A stretch of DNA of 25,164 bases from assembly GCA_033809415.1 (NCBI GenBank), contig JAPXLT010000031.1, positions 1 to 25,164 of the forward strand. Reading direction: 5' to 3'. This document shows positions 15,601 to 21,862 of the stretch, one piece after another. Both the position numbers and the translations under genes were made by a program. The stretch comes from JAQVUB01 sp033809415 (GTDB taxonomy: Bacteria; Verrucomicrobiota; Lentisphaeria; Oligosphaerales; Oligosphaeraceae). The notes beneath the pieces are model-generated. The model saw nothing but the letters and a program-made list of their open reading frames with translations. It was not told the origin of the DNA and did not search any database. Numbering within the stretch: position 1 is the stretch's first letter; each line of letters opens with the position of its first letter.

Positions 15601-15913
15601 CACACTCCCGGGCAATCGCCTTTTGCGTCAGCTCATTGCGAAGCTTGATCTCAAATTCCGAACCATACAGACTGATTTCGCGGGTCAGACGCGGAATGTA
15701 AAATTCCCGCTTCTCCTTGGGTGCCTGCTCCGTGGTAAAGGTTGGCGAAGTAAACAGAAAACGCAATTCAGACAGCCCCGAAAGCTCTGCTTTCAACTCC
15801 TGATATGCATAAATCGAAAAACAAGCAGCCGCGATCGAAACCTTACTTCCAGCTTTGAATTCACGTTTTAGATCGTCCTTGACAAACTCACTGACGTTAT
15901 CAAACATCTGCAT
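12644..15913 (-). CDS. SNF2-family helicase/translocase with degenerate PLD-like N-terminus
   Basis: This 1089-residue protein carries a SNF2-type superfamily 2 motor: Walker A DSVGLGKT (270-277), Walker B DESH (359-362), SATPVNN (401-407) and, near 785-835, ATDCISEGQNLQ and QRFGRIDRIGS. Residues 1-190 resemble the phospholipase-D-like domain of bacterial helicases of this type, but no HxK(x4)D motif is visible, so nuclease activity by that domain is doubtful. It likely translocates on or remodels DNA in a defence role. The start is M1 at 15913; the ATG at 15907 is equally possible, since neither has a strong ribosome-binding site. It opens the minus-strand module and overlaps the DUF4391 gene. 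It lies divergent to the LacI operon across 462 bp of repeat-rich DNA. Confidence 0.88.
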   Translation of the reverse strand: MQMFDNVSEFVKDDLKREFKAGSKVSIAAACFSIYAYQELKAELSGLSELRFLFTSPTFTTEQAPKEKREFYIPRLTREISLYGSEFEIKLRNELTQKAIARECAAWIRQKVRFKSNISGDQITGFLNVEGGDCCTYHPINGFTTIDIGCERGNNSFNYVIKHPAETSRRFIQAFNNLWKEQSKLQDVTEVVIDNITAAYRENAPSFIYFLTLFNIFSEFLSDVSADELPNEGVGFRNTQIWGKLYDFQRDAVLAIINKLEKYNGCILADSVGLGKTFSALAVIKYYEDRNKNVLVLCPKKLANNWNTFKGNYINNPIAGDRLRYDVLYHTDLSRHRGMSNGIDLSRLRWDTYDLIVIDESHNFRNGADVYGNEEKRENRYKRLMDQVIRPGVRSKVLMLSATPVNNRFLDLKNQLALAYEGRAELLEEKLETRHGIDEIFRQAQKEFNVWCKLPPEERTADALLERLDFDFFELLDSVTIARSRKHIEKYYDIHAIGKFPERLKPLSPQPALTTLKNAINYTEIYEQLQELTLMIYLPSLFIFPSARDKYDLPSSTDEDWKASNLSQLGREKGVHRLMSIALLKRLESSVHAFGLTLERIRQLNIKTIEIIDRFEKAGSMDLFEFSDMIASTSGDTDNDDDVDFFMVGKKVRIDLRDMDYVSWRQHLVRDVETLELLISMIRDITPEHDNKLQTLLRQIAGKVRQPINPGNKKVIIFSAFADTAEYLYQHVSAFMLKNFSLHTAMVTGTTDGRSTVPKLKMDINTVLTLFSPISKEKELLFPDNPAQIDVLIATDCISEGQNLQDCDYLINYDIHWNPVRIIQRFGRIDRIGSRNACIQLVNYWPDMKLDDYIQLKDRVETRMKLAIMTATGDGNPILDDDTQGDLEYRYKQLERLQQEVVDLEEMSGGISIMDLGLNEFRLDLLDFVKQHGSCEKVPRGLHAIVPASLDYPPGVMYILRNINQGVNIDRLNRLHPFYMVYLADDGSVLCHHLAPKKFLDIMRVLCKGRDEALLALCRSFNKETRDGLKMDHYSKLLSSAISSIIHKKEESDIDSLFTPGGTTALENPVNGLNDFELICFLVVKGGKA

Positions 15914-15993
15914 TGCGAATACACTCGTCTTTCAATTCGATAACATGGAATACTGCAACTTCCAAAAACGCTTGCAAACATAATGTATCACAT

Positions 15994-16058
15994 TCCAGCC
16001 AAAATTTTCGTGTGGTTCGTGGTAAAAAAATGGGTCGTGGGCATCAGCTCACACCAAG
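15994..16058 (+). repeat. CACGAA arm with linker module
   Basis: ATTTTCGTGTGGTTCGTGG and a run of A are followed by ATGGGTCGTGGGCATCAGC and CCAAG. The linker recurs at 16234-16263 and 21683-21711. Confidence 0.65.
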
Positions 16059-16075
16059 GGCTTCCTCTTTTTTCT

Positions 16076-16231
16076 CACGGAGACACGGAGGTGGCGGCAT
16101 CTCCAACTGGTCACACAAAGTCATCTGTCGATCCACCTTGGCACACAAGAATTTCGCCAGAGCAATCCCATCCGTCAAGGCAGCATCCCCTAAAAAAAAT
16201 CTCCGTGTTTTCCGTGCTTTCCGTGGACAAA
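16076..16231. repeat. CACGGAG / CTCCGTG inverted block
   Basis: CACGGAGACACGGAG (16076-16090) faces CTCCGTGTTTTCCGTG (16201-16216), about 110 bp apart. Just before the right arm lies the same tail (CATCCGTCAAGGCAGCATCC) that accompanies the CACGAA repeats, so the two repeat types share a module. Confidence 0.65.
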
Positions 16232-16293
16232 AAATGGGTTGTAGGCAGACAGTCCGCGCCAAGTTTTTTCGTTGTTTTTTCGTCAAAAAAAAT

Positions 16294-16321
16294 TTGCAAT
16301 GTGCCAAAAGCATGATACATT
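16294..16321 (+). promoter_or_regulatory. Probable promoter of the LacI-pseudopilin-GH operon
   Basis: TTGCAA (16294-16299), a 16-bp spacer and TACATT (16316-16321) match consensus at four of six positions each. The predicted start near 16328 places the operator-like palindrome immediately downstream. Confidence 0.45.
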
Positions 16322-16330
16322 AGCACTGAT

Positions 16331-16340
16331 TAACCGGTTA
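16331..16340. promoter_or_regulatory. Putative LacI-family operator TAACCGGTTA
   Basis: A perfect 10-bp palindrome with the central CG step typical of LacI-family operators lies 35 bp upstream of the LacI start and just after the predicted transcription start. Autoregulation is the natural reading. No second perfect copy was noticed elsewhere in the window. Confidence 0.55.
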
Positions 16341-16375
16341 TTCACTTGTTTTTCATCATTTTTTGTTTTTGTTTT

Positions 16376-17596
16376 ATGCGTGTTACTTTGCAACAGGTAG
16401 CTGATCGTGTTGGCGTTTCTCGTCCTTTGGTTTCCATGGTGTTGAATGGTTCCAAGGGTGGGATGCGTGTATCTGCCGCCAGGCGTCAAGCGATTCAGTC
16501 TGCCGCCCGTGAGTTGGGTTACATTCCCAATTTGACTGCGCAAGTTCTTTCCGGCAAAGCTTCGCGTGCTATTGCGCTTTTCAACGCCAACGTCAACCAA
16601 TACTCGTTGTCCGTCTTGACTGCTCAGTTTTTGCACAATGCCACCAAGTTCAATTATCAGCTTTTGATCGACACAGCCTCTCAACGGACAGAGGAGGAGT
16701 ACTGCCGTGACGTTGGTAACATGCTGCGCCGTTCTCCTGATGGCGCGATTATCCTTGGTCATCTTCCCCCCCGGGTTCTGAACCTCTTCCGCATTCCCAC
16801 CGTCATTTTCCAGCACTACAACCAGTACTACAACGAGTATGAACACCACGACGACGGGGATTTGTATCCCGACTTGGTTGCCGGCGGCTACATGGCCGGT
16901 CTCCATCTGTTGTCCCATGGGCACCGGAAAGCGGTTTATGTCTGCACTCGCATTCACAGCAAAACCCATGACAAGTTCACCGGGCTGCGCCGGGCATGGC
17001 AGGAAGCGGGTCTTCCCGATGAAAACCTAAGCGTCATCGAAGCGATGTACATTCAGGAGCCGGTTGAAGTGCCATTATTATCCCTGATCCGGAAGAAAGG
17101 TTACACTTGCGGCCTAATGTCCAATGACTTCGTGGCGGGGCGCGCATTGCCCTTTCTGCGGCAGAACGGCATCCGAGTGCCGGAGGATTTCGCGCTGATC
17201 GGCTATGACGGCGCGGCCTTCGCCTATCTGACCGATCCACCCCTGTCCACAATTTCACAGTCGTATGATCGAGTCAGCGCCGCTGCGCTGGAATTGCTAT
17301 TAGAGCGGATCGAAAACAAGGAAAGCGGCTGCGACATTCACCGCCAGCACCGCTTCATCAAACCAACGTTCTTCCAAGGAGGAAGCTGCGGCTGCCCATG
17401 TAAAAATCCCCCCATACTGGGCTGGTCCCGCGACATGCTGTTTCTGGAGGAAAGCTTCAGCGACCGCATCGTGACTTATGAGGATTTCATCGCAAGGCAC
17501 AAGCCAAGCAAAGAAAAAACTATGAAAAAGGCAGGCGGTAAGACAACGGCCAACCAATCACAAAACAAAAACAGCAAACGGAAGGAAGCATCATGA
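16376..17596 (+). CDS. LacI-family transcriptional regulator
   Basis: This 406-residue regulator has an N-terminal LacI helix-turn-helix (LQQVADRVGVSRPLVSMVLN, about 5-24) and hinge helix region to about 60. A periplasmic-binding-like effector domain follows (about 65-335), including GLMSNDFVAGRALPFLRQNG and DFALIGYDGAAFAY. A Cys cluster CGCPC (338-342) and an unusual lysine-rich tail of about 40 residues end the protein. It probably senses a sugar derived from the substrate of the downstream glycosidase-like protein. The start at 16376 is preferred over 16346 because the HTH begins there; no clear ribosome-binding site is present. Its stop overlaps the next start as ATGA. Confidence 0.92.
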   Translation: MRVTLQQVADRVGVSRPLVSMVLNGSKGGMRVSAARRQAIQSAARELGYIPNLTAQVLSGKASRAIALFNANVNQYSLSVLTAQFLHNATKFNYQLLIDTASQRTEEEYCRDVGNMLRRSPDGAIILGHLPPRVLNLFRIPTVIFQHYNQYYNEYEHHDDGDLYPDLVAGGYMAGLHLLSHGHRKAVYVCTRIHSKTHDKFTGLRRAWQEAGLPDENLSVIEAMYIQEPVEVPLLSLIRKKGYTCGLMSNDFVAGRALPFLRQNGIRVPEDFALIGYDGAAFAYLTDPPLSTISQSYDRVSAAALELLLERIENKESGCDIHRQHRFIKPTFFQGGSCGCPCKNPPILGWSRDMLFLEESFSDRIVTYEDFIARHKPSKEKTMKKAGGKTTANQSQNKNSKRKEAS

Positions 17597-18297
17597 AGAG
17601 AAAAGCAACACAAACCCTTGGCTTTTTTACACTTATCGAGCTTTTGGTGGTTATAGCCATCATTGCCATACTGGCCTCGATGCTGCTTCCTGCGCTTCAG
17701 AAAGCACGCGCCAAAGCAACGCAGATCGCCTGCCTCAACAACCATAAGCAATTAGGGCTGGCAAACATCGCATACTGTACGGATAATGATGACTATACCG
17801 CAGCATACATCGAGCATTTCCCCAGCGACGTGAACACCGACCTCACTTGGATCGACAAGTTCTGGACTTATACCGGGGAGACTGACAAAGTCTATGAATG
17901 CCCGAACATGGGGGCTGCTCTGGCGATTCGCACCTATGGGACTCACTACGGGCTGCGCAAGGGTGCTGTTGGAAGATACGGCGACTATGGCGTGAACATC
18001 ACACAATGCGGCAGTCTCAACTGGAGACAAACCAGCCACTTGTTCGGCAACCGCCTGCTGTCTTCCCTACGAAAACCGTCCGTTGTGTCCCTGATCGCTT
18101 GCGCCAGGAATAATTGGGTCTCCAGCCACTATTATCGGCGCAGGGACGCCATCACGATGGACTACCTTGCCCCAGTACACGAAAACGGCACAAACTTCGT
18201 GTTTTTTGACGGGCACACCGACTATAAGACGATGAACGATCTCCGCAGCCTGGCTGCCTTCAATCCCAGTCACGAATTCTGGAGAGGGAACTGGTAA
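17593..18297 (+). CDS. Prepilin-type H-x9-DG pseudopilin-like protein
   Basis: This 234-residue protein begins with a prepilin signal: a basic stretch (MKRKATQTLG), then FFTLIELLVVIAIIAIL, giving one membrane helix (about 13-35). Cleavage is expected after Gly10. The C-terminal part has the processing-associated H-x9-DG motif (His196, Asp206-Gly207 in HENGTNFVFFDG). Proteins of this class are very numerous in Lentisphaerota and Planctomycetota and are thought to be secreted or surface-exposed through type II/IV-pilus-like machinery, but their role is not established. The gene overlaps the LacI stop by ATGA and ends 2 bp before the glycosidase-like gene, so the three form a tight operon. The pseudopilin may help bind or export for polysaccharide use; that is inference. 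Confidence 0.93.
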   Translation: MKRKATQTLGFFTLIELLVVIAIIAILASMLLPALQKARAKATQIACLNNHKQLGLANIAYCTDNDDYTAAYIEHFPSDVNTDLTWIDKFWTYTGETDKVYECPNMGAALAIRTYGTHYGLRKGAVGRYGDYGVNITQCGSLNWRQTSHLFGNRLLSSLRKPSVVSLIACARNNWVSSHYYRRRDAITMDYLAPVHENGTNFVFFDGHTDYKTMNDLRSLAAFNPSHEFWRGNW

Positions 18298-18299
18298 GC

Positions 18300-21221
18300 A
18301 TGAAAATACAAAAAATCGCCTTGTTGTCGGTCGTGTTTTTCGGCATCGTCCTTCATGGAGCAGATATCATGTACAGCCGCCAAGAGGAAAAGCCCATGTT
18401 CAAGGCAATGCGCCACCGAGTGCTGCCCCAACCCCTCTTTTATGCGGAATACCAAAGCTACCGCTTAGTGGAAAATTACCTTCATTACTGGATCGACCGC
18501 CCATTGTTCCATGACAGCGAATTGCGGGAAGGGAAAAGTTACCGCAACAGTTTTTTGCGCAATGTCGGGATCATTGGCAAATATGAGATCGACGGGTTCG
18601 TCGCGTTGTCCAATGCCGCCTCGCTGATTGGCATGTACGACGAGCACTTGCAGGCTTTGAACGAGGTGAAACCGTATTCCGGCTTCAGCTATATGTGTGG
18701 GGCAGGCTATATCCCGAGACCGAACCAGCAATGGCATGAACTCTACCAGAAGAATTATGAAATGGCCATAGCGTCTCCATACACCTTAAGGATCGATGGA
18801 AAAATCCCGATATGGGCATATCATTCGGCGGCGACAGATGTGGAGACATTGCGCGAACTGGCGAAAAGCTTGCAGGAGAAAACCTCGGTAACGCCGCTCC
18901 TGTTCGCCGAGCCGAATGACTTGAGCTTCCGACAACTCTATGAAAAAAACGGTGCACTGACCGCAGAGCAAATGGGACAGCTGCGCCAGCTTCTCGCAAC
19001 GACCATGGACTGTTGCGGCGGACTGATGGTGACCCCGACGGAAGAGAGTCGCAACAGCAGTGACTATACCGCCGTCCCGAACTCTGCTTACTACCGTGAC
19101 TGCATCGTGCCGCTGGTACTGGAATTGACAGAGCTGCCCCAGTACCGGGACAAACTGATCGGCGCATATATCCGGAAAGGCTATGTGAACCATTTTTCCG
19201 GCAATAACACCGGAGAATACGGCACTATGGCGTTCCGGCTGGCCATGGACTCGTTGATGCTGCTAAACCCGGATGTGATCGTGTTCTTCGAATGGAACGA
19301 AGCGAACGAAAACACCCATTTCCAGCCGACCGTCAGCGATTCCTGCACCATGCAGCGCCTGATCCGCTTCTACGCACGAAAAATGCGCGGACAAGCGACG
19401 CTGCCTTGCGATGGCGACGACTCGTCGATTCCCAACCTGGTATTCTGCTCGCGGCAAGTATTGCGCCTGGGCGACATGCTGCGCTACGAACTGCTGAACA
19501 TTCCGGACTCGGATTCAGACAGCGAATACCGGGTACAGCTGACGGTACGAGACTATGACGGCAACACATTGAAGACCTTTCCGGAGGAAACCTTCAGAGT
19601 CTGCGACATGAAAGCAGTGAATTATGCAATCCCGACCGAACAGCTGGCCGAGCATACCCTGCTGTTGCCGGAGCTACGGGTCGTCAACACGGCAGGCAAG
19701 GAACAGGTTTTCACCATGCAGTACAACCGAATTCACCCGAGCATCTGCTGGAACTACAAGGAAATCATGCAGCCGTTGCGCGACATGCTGCCGCTGACAA
19801 CGACGTTCGCTGTGAAAGAAGGCGGTGCGCCCGGCACCTACCGCATTGATGCCAGCGCCGAATCCCCCAGCGAAGAGCTGATGCAGCTTGAAGTGTTGGA
19901 CAACGAAAGCGAGGTCTGCGCCGCTGATCGGGAAAATAAATACGACCCGGAGAAAAATATCATCATCGAAGGCTCTTTCACTGCCTTCAGCCCCTCCACC
20001 CAGAAAGTGGTCTTCGAAGTCCGCAATGCACCAGGCTGGCAATGGTTCCGTGAGTGCCATCGCTACAGGTCGGAAGCGCCAGACCCGCCGATAGTCGACA
20101 ACCAAGTGACTGTGCCGTCTTACTACATCAACTATTACTACCGCTATCCTTTCTTCATCACGATCCCGAAAGGTGCAGCCGCAGACGCCGTCCTCGATAT
20201 CGACATCTCTGACCTGGGCAAGCATTCCTTCAGCATGGGCAAGCTGCTGGAACTCGGCAAAATGGCCAAGACCCTCGATGGTACCAACCGCCTGGACCTG
20301 GCCGTGGCGAAAAACCTCGTGGACATCCCGGTACCACTTCGGCAGAAACAAGCAAACATCAGCGCCGTACTCGAGACGGAGAGCCGGTTCCCCATCTACC
20401 AGCTGCGTGCAATTGGCAGTTCCGGAAAGATTTACAGGAGTCGCCCGATCATGCCGATGCGTCCCACAGGAAAGCCTATCCGGCACAACGTCTATTCCGC
20501 GGCAAGCCAGCAGGCGGTAACGGTCGAAGTGGCTAGTGACCGGATTCCTGAAATGGCATACCTGTTTGACGCTGCGCGGGGTGCCATGCTGAAAAACAAC
20601 TGGGAACCGTTCTTTGATGGCCAACTAGGTGGCGGTTTTATTTATCTTGAACCCTTCAACCGCCCACGCCCGGTACTGCTGGACATCCCGGGACGGGAAA
20701 GCCTGGCGCCTGCCTGGCAAACCTTGGACGGCAACACCGTATTGGCATTTGACGGCAAGGCAAATTACGTGAACCTGCCCCGTGAAGCTCTGCCCTACGG
20801 CAGCTTTACCTTGGAGTTCGAAATCAAGCCGGAGGGGAACGACGAGCAGGTGCTGTTCCGCAACTACAGTTACCATAGAGGCTCGCTGAACTTGTACCGA
20901 CGGCAAGGCAAGCTGGAAGCCGCCTTCACATACCGCCTGAACGGCATCAATAACCCAAACGACATCGCGAAATTCCCGACCGAACTCGAACTGCCGGACG
21001 GTAAATGGTCGAAAGTCCGCATCAGCTATAACCTGAAAACCCTGAAATGCAGCGTGAATGAAGTGTCCCGCGAGTACCCGTTCACCGAACGCGGTGTCTT
21101 CTTCAAGCCTTCAGTTTTCGGTGGACATGCCTTGCCAGCCTACGAAGCCGGCAAAAATGCACGCTTCTTCAAAGGACTCCTGCGAAACCTGCGCATCTGG
21201 CATTCAGCGGCAATCGAATAA
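18300..21221 (+). CDS. Secreted GH71/GH99-like protein with C-terminal LamG-type domain
   Basis: This 973-residue protein has a signal peptide (MKIQKIALLSVVFFGIVLHG). The N-terminal half resembles GH71/GH99-type barrels: a long insert-rich region with IPIWAYHSAATDVETLREL and, near 327-340, VFFEWNEANENTHFQP, similar to the WNEW-x-E motif that carries catalytic acids in those families (candidate Glu334 and Glu337). The middle (about 370-800) looks beta-rich and unassigned. Residues 805-973 resemble a LamG/concanavalin-like domain (VLAFDGKANYVNLP, GSFTLEFEIKP, FKGLLRNLRIWH). It probably acts outside the cytoplasm on a polysaccharide, with the terminal domain binding carbohydrate. The family call is tentative; the secretion and LamG assignments are firmer. 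Transcribed with the LacI and pseudopilin genes. Confidence 0.65.
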   Translation: MKIQKIALLSVVFFGIVLHGADIMYSRQEEKPMFKAMRHRVLPQPLFYAEYQSYRLVENYLHYWIDRPLFHDSELREGKSYRNSFLRNVGIIGKYEIDGFVALSNAASLIGMYDEHLQALNEVKPYSGFSYMCGAGYIPRPNQQWHELYQKNYEMAIASPYTLRIDGKIPIWAYHSAATDVETLRELAKSLQEKTSVTPLLFAEPNDLSFRQLYEKNGALTAEQMGQLRQLLATTMDCCGGLMVTPTEESRNSSDYTAVPNSAYYRDCIVPLVLELTELPQYRDKLIGAYIRKGYVNHFSGNNTGEYGTMAFRLAMDSLMLLNPDVIVFFEWNEANENTHFQPTVSDSCTMQRLIRFYARKMRGQATLPCDGDDSSIPNLVFCSRQVLRLGDMLRYELLNIPDSDSDSEYRVQLTVRDYDGNTLKTFPEETFRVCDMKAVNYAIPTEQLAEHTLLLPELRVVNTAGKEQVFTMQYNRIHPSICWNYKEIMQPLRDMLPLTTTFAVKEGGAPGTYRIDASAESPSEELMQLEVLDNESEVCAADRENKYDPEKNIIIEGSFTAFSPSTQKVVFEVRNAPGWQWFRECHRYRSEAPDPPIVDNQVTVPSYYINYYYRYPFFITIPKGAAADAVLDIDISDLGKHSFSMGKLLELGKMAKTLDGTNRLDLAVAKNLVDIPVPLRQKQANISAVLETESRFPIYQLRAIGSSGKIYRSRPIMPMRPTGKPIRHNVYSAASQQAVTVEVASDRIPEMAYLFDAARGAMLKNNWEPFFDGQLGGGFIYLEPFNRPRPVLLDIPGRESLAPAWQTLDGNTVLAFDGKANYVNLPREALPYGSFTLEFEIKPEGNDEQVLFRNYSYHRGSLNLYRRQGKLEAAFTYRLNGINNPNDIAKFPTELELPDGKWSKVRISYNLKTLKCSVNEVSREYPFTERGVFFKPSVFGGHALPAYEAGKNARFFKGLLRNLRIWHSAAIE

Positions 21222-21235
21222 GTATCCCACGCCTA

Positions 21236-21325
21236 AAAAGTTTTTTTAACCACGAACCACACGAAAAGACACGAAAATTTTTATAGGGGTTGTTGCTTCG
21301 AGTGATGGGATTGCACGCGAATTTG
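21236..21325 (-). repeat. CACGAA repeat plus shared tail
   Basis: TTTTTTTAACCACGAACCAC, then ACGAAAAGACACGAAAATTT, then the tail GGGTTGTTGCTTCGAGTGAT and GATTGCACGCGAATTTGCAG. It is nearly the same as 8519-8625 over the whole length. Confidence 0.85.
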
Positions 21326-21364
21326 CAGTCTAATTGGTTGTTTTATCTGACAGATCAGCGGATT

Positions 21365-21461
21365 GGCATAACGCTTTGCGCCGTAGGCGCTTCACCATGC
21401 TTAACCCCAGGTTTTAACCTGGGGTGAGAAATCCCCCAAAGACAGTGCCTTGTAAAGGCAC
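21365..21461 (-). repeat. Intact 97-bp REP-like element with three hairpins
   Basis: Three perfect hairpins: GCGCC-GTA-GGCGC (21378-21390), CCCCAGGTT-TT-AACCTGGGG (21405-21424) and GTGCCTT-GTA-AAGGCAC (21445-21461). It is the empty-site relative of the interrupted copy at 11573-11821. Confidence 0.88.
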
Positions 21462-21564
21462 CACAATCAGACGGATCAGCTTGACAAATGATTGTGTGCT
21501 AATGACTTGCAGGTTTCTTTTCTGAAAAATCTTTCACGAAAAAGAAGATTTTGAGGGATAGTAG

Positions 21565-21661
21565 TACGAAAATTTTTATAGGGGTTGTTGCTTTGACGGA
21601 TGGTGGTGCAAACAGATTCGCAGTCTGGTCTATTGGTTTTTCCGACCGATCTGACCGATCC
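21565..21661 (-). repeat. CACGAA remnant, tail and nonamer pair
   Basis: TACGAAAATTTTTATAGGGG, the tail TTGTTGCTTTGACGGATGG, then GACCGATCT-GACCGATCC (21644-21661). Module order matches 8519-8658. Confidence 0.8.
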
Positions 21662-21682
21662 GTCGGAGAAATTGTAAAAAAA

Positions 21683-21740
21683 TAGGTTGTGGGCGCTAGC
21701 CCGTGCCAAGTTTTCCGCGTTTTCCGCGTTTTCCGTGGAC
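21683..21740 (+). repeat. Linker module plus CCGCGTTTTCCGTGG block
   Basis: AGGTTGTGGGCGCTAGCCCG and CCAAG are followed by TTTTCCGCGTTTTCCGCG and CCGTGGACAAAAAA. The linker also occurs near 16031 and 16234. Confidence 0.7.
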
Positions 21741-21757
21741 AAAAAAGTTTTTATCTG

Positions 21758-21787
21758 TTGCATTTTGCCATAAAATAAGCATATTAT
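21758..21787 (+). promoter_or_regulatory. Possible promoter of the oxidoreductase/LpxC-like pair
   Basis: TATTAT (21782-21787) is a good -10 box; TTGCAT (21758-21763) is a weak -35 at 18 bp. It lies about 75 bp upstream of the gene, directly after the last repeat module. Confidence 0.4.
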
Positions 21788-21862
21788 AAGTTATTTCATT
21801 CGTATGAAGGATGCCATCCGTTTGGTGTTCTTCCGTGGTCAAGCAACAGAAAGGGTAGTTCA

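Larger units (their letters stand above)
15914..16375. other. Divergent intergenic region between the helicase and LacI genes
   Basis: It holds a CACGAA arm (15994-16030), a CACGGAG/CCGTG inverted block (16076-16231), a linker module repeated twice (about 16031 and 16234), and the LacI promoter and putative operator (16294-16340). I could not identify a convincing promoter for the helicase gene. Confidence 0.7.
21222..21862. other. 641-bp repeat-filled gap
   Basis: In order it contains a CACGAA repeat plus tail (21236-21325), the intact 97-bp REP-like element (21365-21461), a second CACGAA plus tail copy (21565-21625), a two-unit nonamer (21644-21661), a linker plus CCGCGTTTTCC block (21683-21740) and a promoter (21758-21787). 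No gene or clear terminator is seen. Confidence 0.75.

Noticed and set aside
16283..16969. 228-codon minus-strand frame
   Set aside because: Antisense to the LacI gene and its promoter.
19674..20624. 316-codon minus-strand frame
   Set aside because: Shadow of the secreted glycosidase-like gene; no motif or start site.
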